From Chloroflexota bacterium (GTDB lineage: Bacteria; Chloroflexota; UBA6077; FW602-bin22): a stretch of DNA of 64,000 bases. The notes under the pieces are model-generated. The model saw only the letters and a list, made by a program, of their open reading frames with translations. It had not been told where the DNA came from and ran no database searches. The stretch is from positions 62,001 through 126,000 of the forward strand of contig SCUE01000027.1 of assembly GCA_004297775.1 (NCBI GenBank). Reading direction: 5' to 3'. Positions 43,604 to 51,958 of the stretch are shown here, piece after piece. The stretch's first letter is position 1. Every line of letters starts with the position of its first letter. The position numbers were made by a program, and so were the translations under genes.

Positions 43604-44463
43604 GCCTTTTCACATTCGGCCTCGACCTCGCATCCCGCCTCGTGCCGCGCGTGCCGCGACGGATCGCCTACGCGATTGCCGACATCGCCGGCATGGCGCT
43701 GTACGCGCTCGCGACGAGACCTCGCCGCGTCTACGTCGACAACGTCGCGACCGTCATCGATCGCGGCGACCCTGATCTGGTCGCGCTCCGCGCACGCGAG
43801 GCATTTCGGACGCAAGCGCGCAATTATGTCGACCTGTTTTCGCTGTCGCGCCTCACCCGCGCCGATCTCGACGCGATCGTCACTTTCTCGGGCGAGCAAC
43901 ACTTGATCGGCGCGCTCGCGCGTGGGCGGGGCGCGATCGTCCTGACCGGGCATATCGGCAACATCGACATCGTCATCCAGGTGGGGCCGGCCCACGGCTA
44001 CCGCGTCATCCTGCCGGTCGAACGCATCGAGCCTCCAGAGTTGCTCGACGCGGTGGTTCGGCTCCGCGCCTCGCACGGCATCGACGTGGTTCCGATCGAC
44101 GATCGAACCGGCCTTCGAATCGTGCGCGCGCTCCGCCGAGGCTACATCGCCGCAATCGCGCTCGATCGCGATAGCCGCGGAACCGGTCGCTCGACCGCAT
44201 TCCTGGGTCGCCGGGCCCGGCTGGCCGATGCCGCCGCGATCATCGCCGCCCGCGTGGGCACGCCGATCGTGCCGGTCGTGACCCGACGGGTTGGCGATCG
44301 GCTCGAACTCGAAGCGTGGCCGCCGATCGTGCCGGGCGAAGATGGCGCCGACTCCGCCGACGACATCTTTCGGCGATGCGTCGACGCCGTCGAGACAATG
44401 ATCCGCCGGACTCCCGGACAATGGGTTATGTTTCAACCGCTATTCGATCGTCCGAAGGCCTGA
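43600..44463 (+). CDS. LpxL/HtrB-family lipid acyltransferase (2 of 2), probable CTG start
   Basis: A second, diverged acyltransferase of about 287 residues with H-x4-D in TGHIGNIDIVIQVG, then ERIEPPELLDAVVRLR, IALDRDSRGTGRSTAFLG and RTPGQWVMFQPLF. Starting at CTG 43600 (CTGA overlap with the previous gene) gives SLFTFGLDLASRLVPRVPRRI, which matches the amphipathic N-terminus of the family; starting at GTG 43642 would remove it. Two tandem acyltransferases imply a glycolipid with more than one acylation step. It ends in a TGATG overlap with the PHP gene. Confidence 0.85.
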   Translation: MSLFTFGLDLASRLVPRVPRRIAYAIADIAGMALYALATRPRRVYVDNVATVIDRGDPDLVALRAREAFRTQARNYVDLFSLSRLTRADLDAIVTFSGEQHLIGALARGRGAIVLTGHIGNIDIVIQVGPAHGYRVILPVERIEPPELLDAVVRLRASHGIDVVPIDDRTGLRIVRALRRGYIAAIALDRDSRGTGRSTAFLGRRARLADAAAIIAARVGTPIVPVVTRRVGDRLELEAWPPIVPGEDGADSADDIFRRCVDAVETMIRRTPGQWVMFQPLFDRPKA

Positions 44464-45203
44464 TGGACGCGCGGAGTCGGGCCGACCTACACATCCACAG
44501 CGCGGCCGGCGACGGGCTCGCGTCGGTGCGATCGATCCTCGCGTACGTCGAGAACGAGACCGACCTCGATGTCATCGCGATCACCGATCATGATGAGATT
44601 CGGGGTGCACTCGAAGCGCGCGAGATCGTCGCCAACGGCCGGTACCGTTTTGACGTGATCGTCGGCACGGAAATCACGACCCGCCAGGGGCACCTGCTCG
44701 CGTACGACGTCGATCGAATCTACCCAATGTTCCGCTCAATGCGCGATTCGATCGCGGCCGTGCACGACGCGGGAGGATTCGTCGTGATTCCGCATCCGCT
44801 CAGTTGGCTGACGCTCTCGGCCGGGGCGCGCACGACGCGCGCCGTCGCCCAGTCCGACGATCCGCGCGCGCGGCCGGACGGCGTCGAACTCTTCAACCCC
44901 TCGGTGGCCGGTCGCGTCGCGCACTCGCGCGCACGGCGCCTGAACGCTACGGTCTGGCAGATTTCGGCGACCGGCGGCAGCGACGCCCACCACTCATCGC
45001 TGATCGGCAGCGCCGGAACGACCTTCCCTGGCCGCGGCGCGGAAGCATTTCGTCGTGCCCTTCGCGGAGGAACGACCGAACCGTTCGGTCGCTGGTGGAC
45101 CGTCCGCGATCACTTCCACAAGTTCGCCGAGCAGCAGTGGCGCAGCATGGTCGCTGGGCCGAGTCAGAAGGTCGCCCGGGCGCTGTCGAGGCTGCGACCG
45201 TGA
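44463..45203 (+). CDS. PHP-domain phosphoesterase
   Basis: A 246-residue PHP-family metal hydrolase. Four metal motifs are visible: RADLHIHSAAGDG (H-x-H), VIAITDHDEIRGA (D-H), VVIPHPLSWL (H) and TGGSDAHHSSLIG (D-x-H). Members hydrolyse phosphoesters of nucleotides, histidinol phosphate or polyphosphates. In this position it may act on a sugar or inositol phosphate of the glycolipid pathway, which is inference. It shares TGATG with the acyltransferase before it and GTGA with the glycosyltransferase after it. Confidence 0.88.
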   Translation: MDARSRADLHIHSAAGDGLASVRSILAYVENETDLDVIAITDHDEIRGALEAREIVANGRYRFDVIVGTEITTRQGHLLAYDVDRIYPMFRSMRDSIAAVHDAGGFVVIPHPLSWLTLSAGARTTRAVAQSDDPRARPDGVELFNPSVAGRVAHSRARRLNATVWQISATGGSDAHHSSLIGSAGTTFPGRGAEAFRRALRGGTTEPFGRWWTVRDHFHKFAEQQWRSMVAGPSQKVARALSRLRP

Positions 45204-46408
45204 AGATCGCACTCGTCACGCCGTACGACTATCCGTACCCCGGCGGCGTGACGAACCACATCTCACATTTGGAAGCCGAGTTCTCACGCCTGGGCCACGA
45301 TGTCACGATCCTCGCGCCGTCGTCGCTCGACGAGGGGACGCTCGCGCGCGGGCGGATCGTCAAGCTCGGATCGGTCGTCGCCGTGCCGGCGAACGGCTCG
45401 ATCGCGCGCATCACGCTGTCATTGCGCATTTCCGGCCGTGTGAAGCGGCTGCTGCGCGCCGAGCAGTTCGACATCATCCATCTGCACGAGCCGTTCGTGC
45501 CGGCGCTGCCAATCACCGTGTTGCGCCACTCGCAGACGATCAACATCGCGACGTTCCACTCCTCGTGGGACGGCCGGGAGGCGCGTCTGTACGGTAATCC
45601 CCTCCTGCGCCGATTCAACCGGCGCCTTCACGGGCGCATCGCCGTATCCGAGCACGCGCGCGACTTCGTACGCGGGCCGTTTCCCGGCGACTACCGCGTC
45701 ATCCCGAACGGCATCACCGCCGAGGAGTTTGGCGACGATGTCGCGCCACTGCCGGCGCTGGCGGACGGCAAGCGAAACATCCTGTTCGTCGGGCGGCTGG
45801 AGCATCGCAAAGGGTTTCGCTACCTGCTTCGGGCATTCGCCGCGATTCGCGCCGAGCGATCGGACGTACGCCTGGTCGTCGTCGGAGCCTACTCGGACGC
45901 GGCCCGGCAGCGGTACGAGGCATTCACGCGCGCCACCGGCATTCCGGATGTTCTGTTCACCGGGCGCGTCGCGGACGATCAGATTCCCCGCTACTTCCAA
46001 TCGTGCGACGTTTTCTGCGCGCCGTCGACCGGCGGCGAGAGCCAGGGCATTGTCCTGCTCGAGGCGATGGCGTCTGGCCGCGCGATCGTCGCGACCGACA
46101 TCGGCGGCTACCGCGGCGTGGTCGATTCCGGCGTCGAGGGTTTCCTCGTGCCGCCGAAAGACGGCGACGCGCTGGCCGGCGCCCTGCGGCGTCTGCTCGA
46201 CGATCCAGACCTGCGCGCGCGCATGGGCCAGGCCGGCCGCGCCAAGGCGCCACGGTACTCGTGGCCGACGATTGCCGGGCAAGTTCTGGCCTACTACGAG
46301 GAGACCCGGCGCGGCCTGCCGCGACCGGCCGGCGACGATGGCCGCCGCGGCCGGCGACTACTCGGTCGTTACGCGCGAAAGCTGGCGGAATTGTTCAGAA
46401 CGCCGTAG
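45200..46408 (+). CDS. PimA-like GT4 mannosyltransferase
   Basis: A 402-residue GT4 enzyme. Its features match phosphatidylinositol alpha-mannosyltransferase: VTPYDYPYPGGVTNHISHLEAE (GGV loop), VPANGSIARITLSL, IIHLHEPFVPALP, ATFHSSWDG, RIAVSEHARD, VIPNGIT, LFVGRLEHRKGF and APSTGGESQGIVLLEAMASGRA (E-x7-E). PimA adds the first mannose to phosphatidylinositol at the inner membrane face. Together with two acyltransferases and another glycosyltransferase this points to a PIM-like lipid; no phosphatidylinositol synthase gene is in the window, so the acceptor is unproven. Confidence 0.88.
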   Translation: MKIALVTPYDYPYPGGVTNHISHLEAEFSRLGHDVTILAPSSLDEGTLARGRIVKLGSVVAVPANGSIARITLSLRISGRVKRLLRAEQFDIIHLHEPFVPALPITVLRHSQTINIATFHSSWDGREARLYGNPLLRRFNRRLHGRIAVSEHARDFVRGPFPGDYRVIPNGITAEEFGDDVAPLPALADGKRNILFVGRLEHRKGFRYLLRAFAAIRAERSDVRLVVVGAYSDAARQRYEAFTRATGIPDVLFTGRVADDQIPRYFQSCDVFCAPSTGGESQGIVLLEAMASGRAIVATDIGGYRGVVDSGVEGFLVPPKDGDALAGALRRLLDDPDLRARMGQAGRAKAPRYSWPTIAGQVLAYYEETRRGLPRPAGDDGRRGRRLLGRYARKLAELFRTP

Positions 46409-46420
46409 CGGCAAGGAACG

Positions 46421-47539
46421 TCAGCCGACCGCGGCGGCGCGAATGACGTTCGCCTCGCGCATCACGCGCTCGGCCTGGAACAGGTACTCCGACGTGCCCC
46501 GCTGATCGCGAATCCACTCGACGTACTGCCGCACGCTCTCTTCGACCGGCACGGTCGGCTCCCAGCCGAGTCGCCGCACGCGGGCGATGTCGGAAATCGT
46601 GTGGCGGGTATCGCCAACCCGGAAGTGCCCGGGGATTTCCGGCGCCAGATTGCTGCCGAACGCGGCGAGAACGATCCGCGCGAACTCGCGCACCGTGACC
46701 GGACGTCCGCCGCCGACGTTGAGAACCGCGAAGTCCGCCTCGGGATTCTCCATCGCGATCACGTTTGCGCGCGCCACGTCCGACACGTTCACGTAATCGC
46801 GCACCTGGCCACCGTCTTCGTACAGGACCGGTGGAAGGTCGTGCATCACGCGAAGCGCGAACCGACGCAGGATGCCCGAGTACGCGTTGAAAAACGAATT
46901 ACGTGGTCCCTGAACGTACGTGTAGCGCATGCAGACCGTCGGGATGCCATAGCGTCGCCCAAGGCGGAGCGCCAGCAACTCGATGGCGTATTTCGAAATC
47001 GCGTACGCGGTGTGCGGCGAGCACGTCTCCTCGTCGATGAGCTTCCAGGCCATGGCGCCGCCGCAGGTTGGGCACTTCACTTCCCAGTCGCCCCGTTCGA
47101 GTTGCTCGATCGGGCGCGGCCCCGGCCGGACGATGCCGTGCTCGGCGCACGCGTAGACGCCCTCGCCAGCGACCGATTGTGAAGACGCGAGGACGATCTT
47201 CTTGATCGGCAATTTGCGCTCGACGGCAAGTTCGAGAATGAGCGCGGTGCTTTCCGTGTTGACGCGAATGAACGTGCTGAAATCCGCGAGATAGTCCTGA
47301 TACGCGGCCAGATGGAAAACGTAGTCGACACCATCGAGCGCGCGCGCCATCACTGCGCGGTTCGATACGTCGCCCGGCACGAAATCGACGTTCGTGGGCA
47401 CGTAATCGGGCCGACCGCGCGGATGAACGCGATCCTGAAGAAGGTCGAGAACTCGAACCGAATAGCCACGCTGACACAGCAGATCGACCGTGTGGGATCC
47501 GATGAATCCGGCGCCCCCGGTCACGAGTGCAAGAGTCAC
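46421..47539 (-). CDS. dTDP-L-rhamnose 4-epimerase-like SDR with zinc-ribbon insert (paralogue)
   Basis: A 372-residue extended SDR very similar in layout to 27659-28780: TGGAGFIGSHTVDLLCQRG, HLAAYQDYLADFSTF, an insert with VYACAEHG then KCPTCGG, HTAYAISKYAIE and QVRDYVNVSDVARANV. Here the four probable zinc ligands are Cys, His, Cys, Cys. It is the last gene of the minus-strand polysaccharide arm; GTG 47539 overlaps the SDR stop by one base. An upstream extension to 48085 is antisense-like filler within the SDR gene. Confidence 0.87.
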   Translation of the reverse strand: MTLALVTGGAGFIGSHTVDLLCQRGYSVRVLDLLQDRVHPRGRPDYVPTNVDFVPGDVSNRAVMARALDGVDYVFHLAAYQDYLADFSTFIRVNTESTALILELAVERKLPIKKIVLASSQSVAGEGVYACAEHGIVRPGPRPIEQLERGDWEVKCPTCGGAMAWKLIDEETCSPHTAYAISKYAIELLALRLGRRYGIPTVCMRYTYVQGPRNSFFNAYSGILRRFALRVMHDLPPVLYEDGGQVRDYVNVSDVARANVIAMENPEADFAVLNVGGGRPVTVREFARIVLAAFGSNLAPEIPGHFRVGDTRHTISDIARVRRLGWEPTVPVEESVRQYVEWIRDQRGTSEYLFQAERVMREANVIRAAAVG

Positions 47540-48402
47540 TAGATCTGATCCTTCAACGGACGGATGGTGTGCGGATCGATTCGCCGGAGCGTGTACCACG
47601 GGGTACCGCCCATTGCCGCAATCTGCTCGGGCGTCCACTCGCGCCACGGATCGTGCGGCGCCGCGATCAGACGGCCCGTCAAGCCGACCGGCGCGTCGAA
47701 GGCCAGATACACCATCAGCGACACTGGCACGTCGATCGGCGTGCCACCGGCGCCGGTTTCTCGCATTGCCTTGATCCGCGCCAGAAGCGGTCCCGCCGCC
47801 TCCCCGGCCGCGAGCACTTCGTCCTGCAGCGTCGTATCGATCGCGCCCGGGGCGATCGAATTGACCGCGATGCCGAGCGACGCGACCTCTTCCGCCAACG
47901 TCTCGCTGAACCGCACCACGCCAGCTTTCGAAGCCGCGTAGGCCGAGAAGCGCGGCAGCGGGGCGGTTGCACCACCACCCGACATATTGATGATGCGCCC
48001 GCCGCCCTGCCGCGACATCGGCTCGATCGCGGCCCGGCAGCAGAGGAACGTGCCGACGAGATTGATCGCGATCGCCGCGGCCCACTTCGCCGCGTCGTTG
48101 TCACGAATCGGACCGATCGGACCGTAGACGCCTGCGCAGTTCACGAGAATCGTCGGCGCTCCGTACACACGCTCGGTCTCGGACAAGAGATGCCCGACGC
48201 TCGCCTCATTGGCGACATCGACCGATATCGCGGTGGCCTCGCCGCCAGCCGCACGAATTTCTCGCGCAACTGACTCGATCTGATTCCGCGTGCGGGCCGC
48301 GACGACCACGCAGGCGCCGCGATTCGCCAATGCGTGCGCCGACGCGGCGCCGATTCCGCGGCCGCCGCCCGTGACGATGGCAACCCTGTCAACCGACGTC
48401 AC
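47539..48402 (-). CDS. Short-chain dehydrogenase/reductase
   Basis: A 287-residue classical SDR: TGGGRGIGAASA near residue 12, VNCAGVYGP, Ser in INMSGGGATAP and YAASKAG (Tyr, Lys). Unusual is a C-terminal tail of about 30 residues, DPWREWTPEQIAAMGGTPW, that replaces the common DGG end. GTG 48402 overlaps the upstream stop (GTGA). Its place in the polysaccharide operon suggests a sugar or sugar-nucleotide substrate. Confidence 0.88.
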   Translation of the reverse strand: MTSVDRVAIVTGGGRGIGAASAHALANRGACVVVAARTRNQIESVAREIRAAGGEATAISVDVANEASVGHLLSETERVYGAPTILVNCAGVYGPIGPIRDNDAAKWAAAIAINLVGTFLCCRAAIEPMSRQGGGRIINMSGGGATAPLPRFSAYAASKAGVVRFSETLAEEVASLGIAVNSIAPGAIDTTLQDEVLAAGEAAGPLLARIKAMRETGAGGTPIDVPVSLMVYLAFDAPVGLTGRLIAAPHDPWREWTPEQIAAMGGTPWYTLRRIDPHTIRPLKDQI

Positions 48403-49718
48403 AGCCCCTCCTGGCCCGGCGACATCCGACCGATCCCCCAGTATCGGAGGCCCGGTGCCGTGACCGCGCCCTGGTCAAGCGCGTTGCGCGCATCCAGAAC
48501 GAGCATCCGAGGCGAGTCGGCGGCGACGCGAGACCAGTCGAGATCGGTGTAGTCGGACCACTCGGTCATCAGCACGGCCGCGTCTGCCTTCGCGAGGGCG
48601 GCATACACGTCGTCGACCACGACAAGCCCGGTCGGTAGCTCGGAGGCGCGACTGGTCGGCACCATGGGGTCGTGCGCGGCAACCCCCGCGCCGGCCGCGA
48701 TCAGCGCCTCGGCAAGCTCAAGCGACGCGGACCGCCGCAACGCCGACGTGCCTGGCTTGTACGTCAACCCCAACAGGCAGACCGTTCGTCCGCTCAATTC
48801 ACCGAGCGATGCGCGCAGGCGGTCGAGCACGAGCGCGCCGCGCGCCGCGTTGACGTCCATCGTGCTATCGAGGAGCCGCGTCTCGATGCCAGATCGCGCG
48901 CCGAGCGCCTGTAACGCGCGCACGTCCCGTCCGAGCGTACCGCCGGCGAACCCGAGTCCGGGCGAAAGGAATGCGCGCGCACCGATCCGCCGATCGAGCT
49001 TCATCGCCGCCGCGACCGCTGGCGCATCCGCCCCAGAGACTTCGCACAGGTTCGCGATCTCATTGATGAAACTCACCGACAGAGCGAGAAACGCGTTCGA
49101 CGCATGTTTCACCATCTCGGCCGTGCGAAGGCCGACGCGAACGATTGGGGCGGGAATTCCAGCATAGATCTCCGCGACCGAGTCAGAGACGCCCGGGTCA
49201 TCCGATCCAATCACGATGCGATCCGGCCGCAGGAAAAGATCGACCGCGATTCCCAGGCGTAGGAATTCGGGAACGTAGGCGATCGACCAGGACGCGCCGG
49301 AACCCGCCCTCTGTGCCAGCGCGAGCAGGCGATCGCACGTGCCGACGGGCACCTGCGCCGTGACGACGAGAACCTTTCGGCCGCGTGCGCCAAGCGCGAC
49401 CTGGCGAACCGCGTCGAAAACGGGCTCGACGATCGGCACATCATCCGGCCCGACCGGCGTGTCGAGCGAGATGAGGACGAAGTCTGATCCGTCCACTGCC
49501 GATCGAACATCCACGTCGTACCGGAGCGATCCATCCGCGAGGTGGCGCGCCAGAAGCTCCGGCAGGCGCGGCTCGTAGACAGGCGGTTGTCCGGACGCAA
49601 GGGAATCGAGATCAGATGGCGTTGCTGAGATTCCGACGACCGTGTGCCCCAATTCGGCCAGACACGGCCCCAGGATGGACGCCTGATGCCAGGTGCCAAA
49701 GACGCAGATCGACGCCAC
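48399..49718 (-). CDS. UDP-glucose/GDP-mannose dehydrogenase family protein without the catalytic Cys
   Basis: A 439-residue protein with all three domains of nucleotide-sugar dehydrogenases: VLISLDTPVG, VVTAQVPVGTCDRLL, YVPEFLRLGIAVDLFLRPDRIVIG, AEMVKHASNAFLALSVSFINEIANL and LLGLTYKPGTSALRRS. The motif that should read GGSCFPKD is here AGGTLGRD: the nucleophilic Cys is Thr and the following Lys is Arg. The N-terminal dinucleotide motif is also degenerate (VFGTWHQAS instead of G-x-G-x-x-G). It therefore may not oxidise to a uronic acid. GTG 49718 is chosen; a longer frame to 49808 reads into the sugar transferase gene. Confidence 0.85.
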   Translation of the reverse strand: MASICVFGTWHQASILGPCLAELGHTVVGISATPSDLDSLASGQPPVYEPRLPELLARHLADGSLRYDVDVRSAVDGSDFVLISLDTPVGPDDVPIVEPVFDAVRQVALGARGRKVLVVTAQVPVGTCDRLLALAQRAGSGASWSIAYVPEFLRLGIAVDLFLRPDRIVIGSDDPGVSDSVAEIYAGIPAPIVRVGLRTAEMVKHASNAFLALSVSFINEIANLCEVSGADAPAVAAAMKLDRRIGARAFLSPGLGFAGGTLGRDVRALQALGARSGIETRLLDSTMDVNAARGALVLDRLRASLGELSGRTVCLLGLTYKPGTSALRRSASLELAEALIAAGAGVAAHDPMVPTSRASELPTGLVVVDDVYAALAKADAAVLMTEWSDYTDLDWSRVAADSPRMLVLDARNALDQGAVTAPGLRYWGIGRMSPGQEGL

Positions 49719-49725
49719 TCTGAGC

Positions 49726-50445
49726 CTAGAAGCCGCCACGACCGAAGACGAGCACCGGAATCGTGCGCGCCATGATCGCCAGATCCAGCGCGATCGACCT
49801 CGTCGCAATGTACCTCAGGTCGAGCGCCATGACCTCGTCGAATGAGGCGGTCGAACGCGCCGTCACCTGATACAGGCCCGTGATTCCGGGCAACACTCCG
49901 AGGCGCTGACGCTGATATGCGTTGTAGTGCGCATACTCGAAGGTGCGCGGCGGGCGCGGGCCGACGACGCTCATGTCGCCACGCAAGACGTTGACGAATT
50001 GCGGAACTTCATCGAGGCCGGACTTTCGCAGGAATCGCCCGATCGACGTGACACGGGCATCATTGATGACCTTGAACACCTGCCGCTCATTGCCGTCCTT
50101 GTCCGTGACGACGGTGTACGGCTGATTCGCCTGGACGTACTTCGCGATCCACTCGCGGTGGTGGGCATCCTCTTCGTCGACCCGCATCGTTCGGAACTTC
50201 AAGCACGCGTACGGGCGTCCGCCGAGTCCGACCGCGTCGGCGCGAAACAGGATTGGCCCCGGCGATGTGAGTTTCACGAGCAGCGCGATGAAGACCCACA
50301 GGGGCGCGAGGAGAACGATCACCGCAAGCGAGAACGCGACGTCGATGACGCGCTTTGCAGACTCGTACAGCGGGCGGCGCGCGGCGACATGCGCATAGGC
50401 CGCCGCCTCGGGAATGTCACCCGCGCCGGTGGCCGCGCTATGCAC
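49726..50445 (-). CDS. Undecaprenyl-phosphate sugar-1-phosphate transferase (priming transferase)
   Basis: A 239-residue bacterial sugar transferase (PssY/WbaP C-terminal type). It has one N-terminal membrane helix (VIDVAFSLAVIVLLAPLWVFIAL), then KLTSPGPILFRADAVGLGGRPYACLKFRTM, RFLRKSGLDEVPQFVNVLRGDMSVVGPRPP and PGITGLYQVTARS. It transfers a sugar 1-phosphate to undecaprenyl phosphate and begins repeat-unit assembly, which fits the flippase at 60308. It overlaps the SIS gene upstream by eight bases. Confidence 0.93.
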   Translation of the reverse strand: MHSAATGAGDIPEAAAYAHVAARRPLYESAKRVIDVAFSLAVIVLLAPLWVFIALLVKLTSPGPILFRADAVGLGGRPYACLKFRTMRVDEEDAHHREWIAKYVQANQPYTVVTDKDGNERQVFKVINDARVTSIGRFLRKSGLDEVPQFVNVLRGDMSVVGPRPPRTFEYAHYNAYQRQRLGVLPGITGLYQVTARSTASFDEVMALDLRYIATRSIALDLAIMARTIPVLVFGRGGF

Positions 50446-51040
50446 CGGTGCTCTCCCACTTCGTCGGCGCGGCCTTCAACGCCGGATGCGAGACGATCAG
50501 GTGCTGGACGACGCTCTGAAATGCCTCGCTATGAGGCGTCCGATGGGCCGGGTTCGGGCACGGAATCACCACGGCCGCGTCAGCGGCGCCCGCGGCGAAG
50601 CCGTTGCCGCGACCGACGATGGCGCAGACCCGCGCGCCAGCCGCCTTGGCGCATTCGATCGCCCGAACGAGATTGACGCTGACTTTGCGCTCGACGTCGC
50701 CGCCGCCGACGGAGAGCACGAGGAGCGCGTCGTCCGCGCGGACGCGGCTTCCTCGCAGCCAGGCCGCCAGCGAGCCGTCCCAGCCCTCGTCATTGATGCG
50801 AGCCGTCAATTCGGAGACGTTGTCGGTCGGCGCATAGGCCTCGATGCCGGCGATCTTACGGAAGTCGTTGACCGCGTGCGACGCGTTCGCGGCGCTCCCG
50901 CCAACCCCCAGAATGAAGAGCCGACCGCCAGTCGCTCGGGATTCAACCAGGACATCGACGACCCGAGCAATCGCCGCTCGATCGAGATCGCGCGCGATTG
51001 AAGCGACCTCCGACAAGTAGTTCTCGATGAAATCGGTCAC
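50438..51040 (-). CDS. SIS-domain protein, GmhA-like phosphoheptose isomerase
   Basis: A 200-residue SIS protein: IENYLSEVASIARDLDRAAI at the N-terminus, LFILGVGGSAANASHAVNDFRK (phosphosugar site), TDNVSELTARINDEGW, LVLSVGGGDVERKVSVNL and a C-terminal HLIVSHPAL. The SAANASHAVND segment is typical of phosphoheptose isomerases, which convert sedoheptulose 7-phosphate to heptose 7-phosphate. It resembles the C-terminal half of the fusion at 28777, so the window has two. GTG 51040 overlaps the Gfo/Idh gene stop (GTGA). Confidence 0.87.
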   Translation of the reverse strand: MTDFIENYLSEVASIARDLDRAAIARVVDVLVESRATGGRLFILGVGGSAANASHAVNDFRKIAGIEAYAPTDNVSELTARINDEGWDGSLAAWLRGSRVRADDALLVLSVGGGDVERKVSVNLVRAIECAKAAGARVCAIVGRGNGFAAGAADAAVVIPCPNPAHRTPHSEAFQSVVQHLIVSHPALKAAPTKWESTGA

Positions 51041-51939
51041 GCCGCGACCTCGCTCATGCGATACAGGATGGACGATATCCAACGATCGTTCACGAACGAG
51101 CTCTCGCCCCGCTGACAGGCACGCTCGAACGCGACGAAGTCGGCCTGCCACGTCTCGTCGGGTCCTTCGAACCGCCGGCGGACTTCTCCCGGCGCGCCGC
51201 TGGGAAAGACCCGCGTCCGCTCGATGAACTCCGAGCCGCGCCACTTCTGAAGCCCCTGAACGTGCAGCGACCCAAGTTCGCCGGTCACGTCGATCGAAAA
51301 CGTGTTCAGCCAGGAAAGGAAGCTCATCTCCAGGACGATACGCCCATCGCGCGACGCCAGAATCGCGTGATCCGGCGCGTTCGCCTCGTGGCGTTGGATG
51401 GACCACGGCTCGAACGGCGTGCCGCGCTCATCGAGGAGGTGCCCGGCCAGATCCACGAGATGGCAGCCCAGGTCCTCGACCACGCCGAGTCCGCGATCGC
51501 GCCAGGATCCGCGCACATTCCGCACCGTGCCGTTCGCGTAGACCATTCGGCAGTGATAGATGGCTCCGATGGCGCCATCACGCAGGCGATTCGCGAGTAG
51601 GGAGACGGACGGCTCGTGGCGGTGGTTGTACGAGGTGTGACAAACGGCGCCCGTGTCTCGGCCGACGCGCTCGACATCATCGATCTCGCCGGGGGACATC
51701 AGGAGCGGCTTGTCAACCAGAACGTGCTTGCCGCCCGCCATCAACTCGCGCACGAGCGCACGCTTGGCCTCGTTTGGCACCGATAGGACAGCCGCGTCGA
51801 ACGTGTCCGACGGGCAATCGCCGACGCTTGCGAAGTCGGCGGCCTGGTTGAGGGGATCGACCGTCGCGACGCACCCTTCGCCGAGAATCTCTCGCCGTCT
51901 GGCGCCGAGATTGCCGAGCCCAACCACGATGTACCGCAC
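51037..51939 (-). CDS. Gfo/Idh/MocA-family oxidoreductase
   Basis: A 300-residue NAD(P)-dependent sugar oxidoreductase: VRYIVVGLGNLGARRREIL (Rossmann), SVPNEAKRALVRELMAGGKHVLVDKPLLMS (K-P motif), HTSYNHRHEPS and GVVEDLGCHLVDLAGHLL with the catalytic-type His. It likely acts on a nucleotide- or phospho-sugar. GTG 51939 lies 19 bases after the transaldolase stop. It is one gene in the heptose sub-cluster transaldolase-Gfo-SIS. Confidence 0.87.
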   Translation of the reverse strand: MRYIVVGLGNLGARRREILGEGCVATVDPLNQAADFASVGDCPSDTFDAAVLSVPNEAKRALVRELMAGGKHVLVDKPLLMSPGEIDDVERVGRDTGAVCHTSYNHRHEPSVSLLANRLRDGAIGAIYHCRMVYANGTVRNVRGSWRDRGLGVVEDLGCHLVDLAGHLLDERGTPFEPWSIQRHEANAPDHAILASRDGRIVLEMSFLSWLNTFSIDVTGELGSLHVQGLQKWRGSEFIERTRVFPSGAPGEVRRRFEGPDETWQADFVAFERACQRGESSFVNDRWISSILYRMSEVAA

Positions 51940-51958
51940 CGGCGTGTGACGCGCGCGC

